Below are positions 6,717 to 12,492 of a DNA stretch of 13,053 bases, in pieces; the first letter of the stretch is position 1, and the number at the start of each line of letters is the position of its first letter. The translations under genes and the position numbers were made by a program. Source of the stretch: Gammaproteobacteria bacterium (GTDB lineage Bacteria; Pseudomonadota; Gammaproteobacteria; UBA9214); contig JAHKKL010000044.1 in assembly GCA_020027635.1 (NCBI GenBank), positions 1 to 13,053 on the forward strand, given 5' to 3'. The notes beneath the pieces were generated by a model. The model saw only the letters and a list, made by a program, of their open reading frames with translations. It was not told where the DNA came from and searched no databases.

Positions 6717-6730
6717 GCCGGTACCCCGGC
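6717..6730. repeat. GCCGG/CCGGC hairpin
   Basis: Perfect 5-base arms around a TACC loop, 18 bp from the preceding hairpin. Function unknown; possibly part of the same 3' structure of the rubredoxin transcript. Confidence 0.3.
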
Positions 6731-6907
6731 AACCGGAGGATTGGAGCAACGATTCCCTCAGCGTCATGACATTGATGGCTACGCCGTGCCTTGACCCTCC
6801 GGTCGCGTGAACTCTCGAGCTGCCTGTCAGGCAATCAGCCACCACTGGATCATGCGCCGGGAAAGAGTAACACTGAGTCTAGTAAAAAAACCGCCGTCCG
6901 CCAGATT

Positions 6908-7084
6908 TCAGATTTCGACCATTTCAAAGTCTTCCTTGGCCGCGCCGCACTCCGGGCACACCCAGTTCGATGGTATGTCTTCCCACCGGGTCCCGGACGG
7001 GAAACCCTCGTCCGGGAGACCATCAGCCTCGCGGTAAACGAATCCGCATACGACACACACATATTCCTTGTATTCACTCATCAT
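6908..7084 (-). CDS. Rubredoxin
   Basis: A 58-residue rubredoxin, a small soluble one-electron carrier with a single iron held by four cysteines. Both metal-binding knuckles are present: CVVCGFVY (Cys10, Cys13) and CPECG (Cys43, Cys46). The family core between them includes the DGLPDEGFPSGTRWEDIPSNWVCP stretch (about residues 21-44) and the C terminus ends in KEDFEMVEI. Two adjacent ATG codons (7084 and 7081) can start it; the upstream GAGG is well placed for the first. A longer open frame upstream has no ribosome-binding site and would add about 98 residues unknown in rubredoxins, so it is rejected. It is divergent from thiD. Its electron partner cannot be told from the sequence. Confidence 0.96.
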   Translation of the reverse strand: MMSEYKEYVCVVCGFVYREADGLPDEGFPSGTRWEDIPSNWVCPECGAAKEDFEMVEI

Positions 7085-7126
7085 GCAAAACCTCATCTGG
7101 ATATGGCGTAGCTCGATTTGCCGGGC

Positions 7127-7157
7127 ATTGTATACCTTCGATAGCGCCGTAAAACAA
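7127..7157 (-). promoter_or_regulatory. Candidate rubredoxin promoter
   Basis: On the minus strand a TACAAT -10 box (7127-7132) lies 42 nt upstream of the rubredoxin start, with a TTGTTT -35-like box (7152-7157) 19 bp further upstream. The -10 match is good; the -35 is weak and its spacing slightly long. Confidence 0.35.
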
Positions 7158-7170
7158 CCCGCCGCGGTGC

Positions 7171-7176
7171 TAGAAT
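7171..7176 (+). promoter_or_regulatory. Candidate -10 box facing thiD
   Basis: TAGAAT (one mismatch from the consensus) on the plus strand, without a recognisable -35. If used, the thiD leader would be nearly 290 nt long and would include all the palindromes of this region and the MITE-like element. Confidence 0.2.
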
Positions 7177-7249
7177 AGCCACTGTTCCCCACCCGCACGC
7201 CTGTGGCAGGTGCGTTGCGCCAAGCCCGCGGAGCTTCACGGTGCGCAGA

Positions 7250-7262
7250 CGGAATGATTCCG
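7250..7262. repeat. CGGAAT-G-ATTCCG palindrome
   Basis: Perfect 6-base arms around a single G, with TGCG (7242-7245) and CGCA (7263-7266) able to extend the stem across a small internal bulge. It could be a protein-binding site or an RNA hairpin in a thiD leader; no family is recognised. Confidence 0.4.
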
Positions 7263-7311
7263 CGCATGCCCCGGCAGGTGACAGGGGACGGCGTCACACT
7301 TTCCGGGCCAA

Positions 7312-7326
7312 ACCCCCCAGGGGGGT
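7312..7326. repeat. ACCCCCC-A-GGGGGGT palindrome
   Basis: Seven-base perfect arms around one A. As RNA it would fold as a stem of five or six GC pairs with a tiny loop. It lies 21 bp before the MITE-like element. No T-run follows. Confidence 0.5.
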
Positions 7327-7346
7327 GATGATTAATGGAAATGTAT

Positions 7347-7434
7347 TCGTCATTGCGAGCGCGGCGCGGCAATCTCATAGATTAGAATCAGCTGCCTGGA
7401 GATTGCTTCGTCACTTTGTTCCTCGCGATGACGA
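7347..7434. mobile_element. MITE-like dispersed inverted-repeat element upstream of thiD
   Basis: The ends are near-perfect inverted repeats: TCGTCATTGCGAG (7347-7359) against CTCGCGATGACGA (7422-7434), one mismatch in 13. An inner perfect pair, GCAATCTC (7369-7376) and GAGATTGC (7399-7406), gives a long imperfect hairpin of 88 bp. CGTCATTGCGAG...GAGATTGCTTCGTCAC is the hallmark of a non-coding repeat seen in many unrelated bacteria (general knowledge). There is no coding capacity and no recognisable target-site duplication. It ends 30 bp before the thiD ATG, so it lies in the thiD leader or promoter. Confidence 0.8.
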
Positions 7435-7464
7435 CACATCAGAGCTTCCTTGAATATTCTTCAC

Positions 7465-8271
7465 ATGAACCCCGGCACACTCAATATCCCTGTCGTACTG
7501 GCATTCGCCGGTCATGATCCAAGCGGCGGAGCCGGCCTGCAGGCGGACATCGAAGCCCTCGCCAGCCAGGGCTGTCATGCGGCCACGGTGGTCACGGCCC
7601 TGACGGTCCAGGACACTCAGGATGTCTCCGGATTCACGGCCGTGGAGGCAACCCAGGTCATCGCCCAGGCACGTGCGGTACTGGAAGACATGCCGGTTGC
7701 CGTATTCAAGATCGGCATGCTGGGCAGTGTGGAGAATGCCGAGGCGATTCATAGCATCCTGATGGATTACCCCGAGATACCGGTCGTTCTCGACCCGGTG
7801 CTGGCTTCCGGGCATGGCACGGACCTGGGCGGTCAGGAACTGATCGAGGTGCTGCAGGCGCTGCTGCTTCCGGTCACCACCATTCTCACCCCCAATGGCC
7901 CGGAGGCGCGCGCCCTGGCGCCCGAGGCGGATACCCTCGATGCCTGTGCACTCGCCTTGCTCGACCATGGCGTCGACTATGTGCTGGTGACCGGCGGTCA
8001 CGAACACACACCCCAGGTGATCAACCGCTTGTACAGCGGCCAGCGGCTCCTGGAGACCTTTACCTGGGAACGTCTGCCGCATAGTTACCACGGTTCCGGC
8101 TGTACGCTCGCGGCAAGCATCGCCGGTCTACTGGCGCAGGGACTGGAACCGTTTACCGCCGTACACGAGGCCCAGGACTACACCTGGAACACCCTGCGCC
8201 ACGGTTATCGTCCCGGGCTGGGCCAGCATCTGCCCCATCGATTCTTCTGGTCCGGTAACGACGAAGACTGA
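7465..8271 (+). CDS. thiD: Hydroxymethylpyrimidine/phosphomethylpyrimidine kinase ThiD
   Basis: A 268-residue ribokinase-fold kinase that phosphorylates HMP and HMP-P to HMP-PP, the pyrimidine half of thiamine. The N-terminal substrate signature AGHDPSGGAGLQAD occupies residues 15-28. KIGMLGS, DPVLASG and LTPNGPEA follow in family order, and the anion-hole motif GSGCTLA includes the expected catalytic Cys213. Length is normal. The frame also opens at TTG 7450, five codons earlier, but ATG 7465 fits the family's N terminus; neither has a good Shine-Dalgarno. The gene is directly adjacent to thiE (TGA then ATG, no gap), so the two enzymes that make and use HMP-PP are co-translated. The usual leader appears disrupted by the MITE-like element. 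Confidence 0.96.
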   Translation: MNPGTLNIPVVLAFAGHDPSGGAGLQADIEALASQGCHAATVVTALTVQDTQDVSGFTAVEATQVIAQARAVLEDMPVAVFKIGMLGSVENAEAIHSILMDYPEIPVVLDPVLASGHGTDLGGQELIEVLQALLLPVTTILTPNGPEARALAPEADTLDACALALLDHGVDYVLVTGGHEHTPQVINRLYSGQRLLETFTWERLPHSYHGSGCTLAASIAGLLAQGLEPFTAVHEAQDYTWNTLRHGYRPGLGQHLPHRFFWSGNDED

Positions 8272-8910
8272 ATGGACGTCGCGGTACCGCCTTGCGGATT
8301 GTACGCCATCACGGACAGTCGCTTGATACCCCGGGGGACGCTGATCGAACAGGTCGCGCTGGCCATCGACGGAGGTGCCGCGCTGATACAGTACCGCAAC
8401 AAACACTTGTCCCGGGAGGAACGCGGCCGTGAAGCACAGGCACTGGCGACGCTGTGCCGCGAGCGGAATACCCCCCTGATCATCAACGATGATATCGAAC
8501 TGGCGGCGACATGCGGGGCCGCCGGGGTACACCTCGGCCGGGACGATGTCCCCGTCAGCCGCGCCCGTCGGCGGTTGGGGCCACGGGCGATTATCGGTGT
8601 GTCCTGCTACAACCAGCTGGAGCGCGCCCGTGCCGCCGCCGGGATGGACGCCAGCTACGTGGCCTTCGGGCGGTTTTTCCCTTCGAACAGCAAACCGGAA
8701 GCCGTACAGGCACTGCCGGAACTGCTGGCGCAGGCAAGCAGGGAAATCAACCTGCCCATCGTCGCCATCGGCGGCATCACGCCTGAAAACGGACCCGGGC
8801 TTATCCACGCCGGCGCCGACCTGCTGGCCGTCATCCACGGTGTGTTCGGCCAGCCGGATATCAGAGCGGCCGCCCAGGCATATGCCGCACTTTTCACCTT
8901 TCACCTTTAA
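8272..8910 (+). CDS. thiE: Thiamine phosphate synthase ThiE
   Basis: A 212-residue TIM-barrel enzyme that joins HMP-PP and thiazole phosphate (HET-P) to make thiamine phosphate, releasing pyrophosphate. Family motifs appear in order: LYAITDSR, IQYRNK (substrate arginine and lysine), LIINDDIELA, GVHLGRDDV (Mg/pyrophosphate aspartates), IGVSCYN, YVAFGRFFPSNSK, and the phosphate-binding glycine loops VAIGGIT and AVIHGVFG. Length is typical. The start ATG immediately follows the thiD stop, so translation is probably coupled; thiD has no other visible partner in the pathway here. It ends with TAA 87 bp before hemL. Confidence 0.96.
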   Translation: MDVAVPPCGLYAITDSRLIPRGTLIEQVALAIDGGAALIQYRNKHLSREERGREAQALATLCRERNTPLIINDDIELAATCGAAGVHLGRDDVPVSRARRRLGPRAIIGVSCYNQLERARAAAGMDASYVAFGRFFPSNSKPEAVQALPELLAQASREINLPIVAIGGITPENGPGLIHAGADLLAVIHGVFGQPDIRAAAQAYAALFTFHL

Positions 8911-8917
8911 ACCCTGC

Positions 8918-8926
8918 TGATAAAAT
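8918..8926 (+). promoter_or_regulatory. Candidate extended -10 promoter for hemL
   Basis: TGATAAAAT combines the extended -10 dinucleotide TG with TAAAAT, one mismatch from TATAAT. It lies in the gap between thiE and hemL and would start a transcript about 65 nt before the hemL ATG. No convincing -35 box is present, as is common with extended -10 promoters. It would let hemL be transcribed independently of thiDE. Confidence 0.4.
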
Positions 8927-8997
8927 TGCTGTTTGCCCGGCCCGCGACGGCAGGTAAGCTTGGCCCGGTGATACACCAGAAAGAAGGACTCCACATC

Positions 8998-10185
8998 ATG
9001 ACCCGATCCCATGACGACTTCCTGGCCGCCTGTGAACGCATTCCGGGCGGCGTGAACTCGCCGGTGCGCGCCTTCCGCGGCGTCGGCGGCGAACCGGTGT
9101 TCTTTGCCAGCGGCACAGGCCCCTACCTGGTCGACGTCGATGGCAAGCGCTACATCGACTACGTTGCCTCCTGGGGACCGATGATCGCCGGGCATGCCCA
9201 TCCGCAGGTCATCCGCGCCGTGCAGGAGGCCGCCGCCCAGGGTCTGGGCTATGGGGCGCCCACGGAGATCGAGACGCGCATGGCGAACACGCTGTGCGCG
9301 ATGGTGCCATCGATGGACATGGTACGTCTGGTGAGCTCCGGCACCGAGGCAACCATGAGCGCGATCCGTCTGGCCCGCGGGTTCACCGGACGTGACAAGA
9401 TCGTCAAGTTCGAAGGCTGTTATCACGGTCATTCCGATGCACTGCTGGTCAAGGCCGGCTCCGGCACCCTGACGCTCGGGGTGCCGACTTCGCCAGGAGT
9501 ACCCGCCTCGGTCGCGGCACACACCATGACGCTGACCTATAACGACCTGGACAGCGTGCATGAGGCCTTTGCACTGGCAGGAGAAGAAATCGCCGCCGTG
9601 ATCGTGGAACCGGTGGCGGGGAACATGAACTGCATTCCACCGGTGCCCGGCTTCCTCGAGGGACTGCGTGGGCTGTGCGACGCGCATGGCAGCGTGCTGA
9701 TCCTCGATGAGGTCATGACCGGCTTCCGGGTCGCGGCCGGCGGCGCGCAGGCGCATTACGGTATCAGGCCCGATCTCACCACGCTGGGCAAGGTTATCGG
9801 AGACCCCGTGGCGCTGGCGGCCGGTCTGGCCACGCTGGAACTAGCATCGGCGGAGGGATTTCATGCACGGCTGGATGCCGCGGCGAAACGACTGGTCGCG
9901 GGATTGCAGACGCAAGCCGACGCCGCCGGCATAGGATTCACCACCAATCAGATCGGGGGGATGTTCGGGTATTTCTTTTCCGCTGAAAGCACCATCACCC
10001 GCTTCGACCAGGTTACCCGCTGTGACCTGAACACCTTCCAGCGTTTCTATCACGGCATGCTGCAGGCCGGCGTGTATCTCGCTCCGTCGGCCTATGAGGC
10101 CGGATTCGTCTCGTCAACCCATACCGACACCGTGATCGATGCCACGCTGGATGCCTCGGCAGAGGTATTCAGGACGATACGGTAA
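8998..10185 (+). CDS. hemL: Glutamate-1-semialdehyde 2,1-aminomutase HemL, with internal deletion
   Basis: A 395-residue PLP enzyme that converts glutamate-1-semialdehyde to 5-aminolevulinate in the C5 haem pathway. Motifs seen: ERIPGGVNSPVRAF, SSGTEA, FEGCYHGHSD, VEPVAGNMNC, LILDEVMTGFRV and the PLP-lysine motif LGKVIG with Lys265, the position usual in this family. ATG 8998 has a good AGAAGGA ribosome-binding site. The frame also runs upstream to a TTG at 8926, but that part is not family-like. HemL proteins are normally about 426-430 residues. Here KVIG is followed directly by DPVALAAG, so about 32 residues are missing in frame (junction near 9799-9804). The lost part normally carries GGMPVGAFGG and the TLSGN phosphate-binding segment, so activity is doubtful. 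The rest is well conserved, implying a very recent deletion or a sequence error. Confidence 0.9.
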   Translation: MTRSHDDFLAACERIPGGVNSPVRAFRGVGGEPVFFASGTGPYLVDVDGKRYIDYVASWGPMIAGHAHPQVIRAVQEAAAQGLGYGAPTEIETRMANTLCAMVPSMDMVRLVSSGTEATMSAIRLARGFTGRDKIVKFEGCYHGHSDALLVKAGSGTLTLGVPTSPGVPASVAAHTMTLTYNDLDSVHEAFALAGEEIAAVIVEPVAGNMNCIPPVPGFLEGLRGLCDAHGSVLILDEVMTGFRVAAGGAQAHYGIRPDLTTLGKVIGDPVALAAGLATLELASAEGFHARLDAAAKRLVAGLQTQADAAGIGFTTNQIGGMFGYFFSAESTITRFDQVTRCDLNTFQRFYHGMLQAGVYLAPSAYEAGFVSSTHTDTVIDATLDASAEVFRTIR

Positions 10186-10229
10186 CACCGGGAACGGCAC
10201 GCACTGTTTACGTAAGGACTCTGGTTACC

Positions 10230-12269
10230 ATGGAAAACCTGCTGCAGGATCTGCTCGCCTGGATAGCGCAGCATCCGCATTTTTCCAACCTGCTGATCTT
10301 CGTGTTCGCTCTGCTGGAATCCCTGCTCCTCATCGGTCTGCTGGTTCCCGGCGCGTTTCTGCTGTTTGGCATGGGCGCACTGATCGCGACCGGCACGCTG
10401 CAGCCGATTCCGACCATGGCCTGGTCAGCCGTCGGCGCCATGGTCGGCGATACCATCAGTTTCCTGATTGGCAGCCATTATCATCAGCGGCTGCGTGTCC
10501 TGTGGCCATTAAAACGCTACCCGGCCCTGGTGAACCGAGGAGTCGATTTCTTCTGCCGCCACGGCGGGAAAAGCGTGTTCATGGCACGCTTTGTCGGTCC
10601 GGTACGACCCATCGTTCCAGCCATCGCCGGCATGATGGACATGAACCTCGGGCGCTTCCTGCTGGTGGATATCGTCGCCTCCGTGCTCTGGGCACCCACG
10701 TTTATCCTGCCCGGTATGGCATTCGGCGCCTCGCTGGGACTGGCAGCCGAGGTGGCCGGTCGCCTGGTCGTGCTGCTGATCGTACTGGTGGGTATAACCT
10801 GGCTGAGCTTCGCACTGATACGCGGGGTCTGGCGCGTGCTGCAGCCGCATGCTTCGACCGCGGTGGAAAGCGCACTCAGCTGGAGCCGCAAACATCCGCT
10901 TATACGCCCGCTGGCGGGTTCATTGCTCGACCCCGACCATCCGGAGGCACGCGGTCTGGCCATACTCCTGGGGCTGTTGTTTCTGGCCTTCTGGGCCTTG
11001 CTGCTGATAACGCGCCAGACCCTGCACGGACGGTTCATGGGGGATCTGGACAACTACCTATTCCACTTCCTGCAGAACCTGCGCACACCGGGGGCTGATC
11101 AGGTGATGGTCTTTGTGAGCCTCTTCGGCAAACAGGTTCTGCTGGCTGCCATGTCGTTGGCGGGCAGCCTGTGGCTGCTCTGGAATGGTTATCGCAAGGC
11201 CGCTATTCACTGGATGGTGGCCTATGTCAGCACCGTCATCATGACCTATGCGCTCAAGTACTCGACCAAGGTGGAACGCCCGATGGAAATCCACGACGGC
11301 TTCTCCTTCCCCAGTGCACACGTCAGCACCAGCCTTGCCGTCTTTGGATTTCTGGCGTTGCTGGTCGCTCGTGAACTCCCGATAAAACGCCGCTGGCTCC
11401 CCTACACCGTGGCAGGTATTCTGGTCGTCGCCATTGCCTTTTCCCGCGTCTACCTGGGCGTACACTGGTTCTCCGATGTACTGGGTGGCGCCAGCGTGGG
11501 GCTGTTATGGGTAACCCTGCTCGGCATTGCCTACGACCGGCATCCGGCGCCAGCCCTACCGCTGAAACGGCTGCTGGCGGTTACCCTTGCCGTCCTGTTC
11601 ATGACCGGCGCCTGGCAGATGGAATTCCGGTACCGGCAGGATCTGGCGGATTACGCACCTCGCACGGAAATGCAGACCGTCACCCTTGCGGACTGGCGGG
11701 ATGGCTATTGGCGGGAGTTGCCGGTTTACCGGATCGACATCGAGGGTGTAAACACTCAGCCCCTGAATTTTCAGTGGGCCGGGACACTGCCCCATCTGCA
11801 GGAAATACTCGGCAACCAGGGTTGGGAGCCGGCGGCGAAATTCGGGGTGCTTGGCGCCATGAACTGGCTTGCGCCGCATCCGGATAGCGCGAGTCTTCCC
11901 ATCCTCTACCAAGTGCATGACGGCCAGCATCAGAAACTGCTGCGGGTCAGGAAAGGAGACGGAACGGACCGGATGACGGTGCTAAGGCTCTGGCCCGCCA
12001 ACCTGGAAACCACCGACCATGCGACCAGCATCTGGATAGGCACCGTCTCCTACCTGTATGTCGACCAGTCACTGCCAATGATTTCCTATCTCAGAACCGC
12101 GCCGGATTTCGACTCGCCCCTGGAAGTCCTGCGTGGTGCACTCGAGGAAAGAACGCCTGTCAAATTGGTCAAACGTGATGTTGTTGTACCGGCCGGACTG
12201 GAATGGCATGGCGAGGTGTTGCTGGGCTGGGAGATCAGTGCGGGAAGTGGAAATGAAAGGCATCAATAA
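10230..12269 (+). CDS. DedA-PAP2-LssY three-domain membrane protein
   Basis: A 679-residue polytopic inner-membrane protein. Residues 1 to about 205 form a DedA/SNARE-associated domain with the signature FMARFVGPVRPIVPAIAGMM (117-136). Residues about 240-440 form a PAP2 phosphatase domain with all three catalytic motifs: K343-x6-R350-P351, PSAH (361-364, in place of the common PSGH) and SR (405-406)-x5-H412-x3-D416. Residues about 480-675 form a soluble domain resembling the C-terminal part of LssY-type proteins (WRELPVYRIDIEG, QGWEPA). PAP2 enzymes remove phosphate from lipid phosphates or undecaprenyl diphosphate; DedA proteins handle polyprenyl or phospholipid flipping. A role in lipid-carrier or phospholipid recycling is inferred. 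ATG 10230 has a TAAGGA site; the gene follows hemL by 44 bp and may share its transcript. Confidence 0.9.
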   Translation: MENLLQDLLAWIAQHPHFSNLLIFVFALLESLLLIGLLVPGAFLLFGMGALIATGTLQPIPTMAWSAVGAMVGDTISFLIGSHYHQRLRVLWPLKRYPALVNRGVDFFCRHGGKSVFMARFVGPVRPIVPAIAGMMDMNLGRFLLVDIVASVLWAPTFILPGMAFGASLGLAAEVAGRLVVLLIVLVGITWLSFALIRGVWRVLQPHASTAVESALSWSRKHPLIRPLAGSLLDPDHPEARGLAILLGLLFLAFWALLLITRQTLHGRFMGDLDNYLFHFLQNLRTPGADQVMVFVSLFGKQVLLAAMSLAGSLWLLWNGYRKAAIHWMVAYVSTVIMTYALKYSTKVERPMEIHDGFSFPSAHVSTSLAVFGFLALLVARELPIKRRWLPYTVAGILVVAIAFSRVYLGVHWFSDVLGGASVGLLWVTLLGIAYDRHPAPALPLKRLLAVTLAVLFMTGAWQMEFRYRQDLADYAPRTEMQTVTLADWRDGYWRELPVYRIDIEGVNTQPLNFQWAGTLPHLQEILGNQGWEPAAKFGVLGAMNWLAPHPDSASLPILYQVHDGQHQKLLRVRKGDGTDRMTVLRLWPANLETTDHATSIWIGTVSYLYVDQSLPMISYLRTAPDFDSPLEVLRGALEERTPVKLVKRDVVVPAGLEWHGEVLLGWEISAGSGNERHQ

Positions 12270-12492
12270 TGGCCACGGAAACAAGAACAAAAAATTTCAA
12301 CATTGTTTCGTGACTAATGGCAATTTGCGTTTAATGGGTACGGCGCTGAGCTACTTTACCCATACAGCGAATTCGTTCTTTATTTCCGCGTAATTCGAAG
12401 TACATGGATGTACAAGTGTCGCGGGAAGCAGGAAGCTGGGGGCGACCCGTGGTCATTAGTTATTCCGTATGCCTACATAGAAACCGTAGCCG
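12270..12492. other. Convergent intergenic region between the PAP2 fusion gene and ubiX
   Basis: A 223-bp gap between two convergent genes, noticeably richer in A and T than the genes. It contains the palindrome GTACAT-GG-ATGTAC (12400-12413). No classical GC stem with T-tract was found for either gene, and no credible small gene is seen. Confidence 0.5.
12400..12413. repeat. GTACAT-GG-ATGTAC palindrome
   Basis: Perfect 6-base arms around GG, between two convergent genes. It could serve as a two-way 3'-end hairpin or a short dispersed palindrome; there is no T-run. Confidence 0.5.

Larger units (their letters stand above)
6616..6907. other. Intergenic region between rubredoxin and the DUF5063-like gene
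   Basis: A 292-bp stretch with no gene I can support; the one short open frame on the minus strand (6646-6834) is arginine-rich and resembles no protein. It contains two GC-rich hairpins (6676-6698 and 6717-6730). A run of seven A at 6884-6890 reads as T on the minus strand and follows a GC-rich segment 18 nt after the rubredoxin stop. That could end the rubredoxin transcript, although no matching stem is seen. Confidence 0.5.
7085..7464. other. Divergent intergenic region between rubredoxin and thiD
   Basis: A 380-bp region without a gene. Reading rightwards it holds a candidate rubredoxin promoter (7127-7157), a TAGAAT box facing thiD (7171-7176), a CGGAAT palindrome (7250-7262), a C6/G6 palindrome (7312-7326) and an 88-bp MITE-like element (7347-7434). 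No tRNA or complete riboswitch was recognised. Confidence 0.7.

Noticed and set aside
6646..6834. A 62-codon minus-strand frame between rubredoxin and the DUF5063-like gene
   Set aside because: It is arginine-rich, lacks a good start signal, and spans two hairpins; it looks like chance coding in GC-rich non-coding DNA.
7085..7120. Sequence resembling part of a TPP riboswitch (ACCTCATCTGGATATGGCG)
   Set aside because: It matches loosely the 3' half of the THI box, but the essential CTGAGA half is absent. It overlaps the rubredoxin leader and lies about 350 bp from thiD with several palindromes in between.
7082..7378. N-terminal extension of rubredoxin to 156 residues
   Set aside because: The extra part has no family match, crosses palindromes and a candidate promoter, and the ATG pair at 7084/7081 has its own GAGG site.
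8128..9756. A 542-codon open frame on the minus strand across thiD, thiE and hemL
   Set aside because: It lies entirely opposite well-supported genes, its protein resembles no family, and long antisense frames are expected in GC-rich codon-biased DNA.
12133..12393. An 86-codon plus-strand frame overlapping the end of the PAP2 fusion gene
   Set aside because: It overlaps a strong gene in another frame, and its extension into the gap has no domain or ribosome-binding site.
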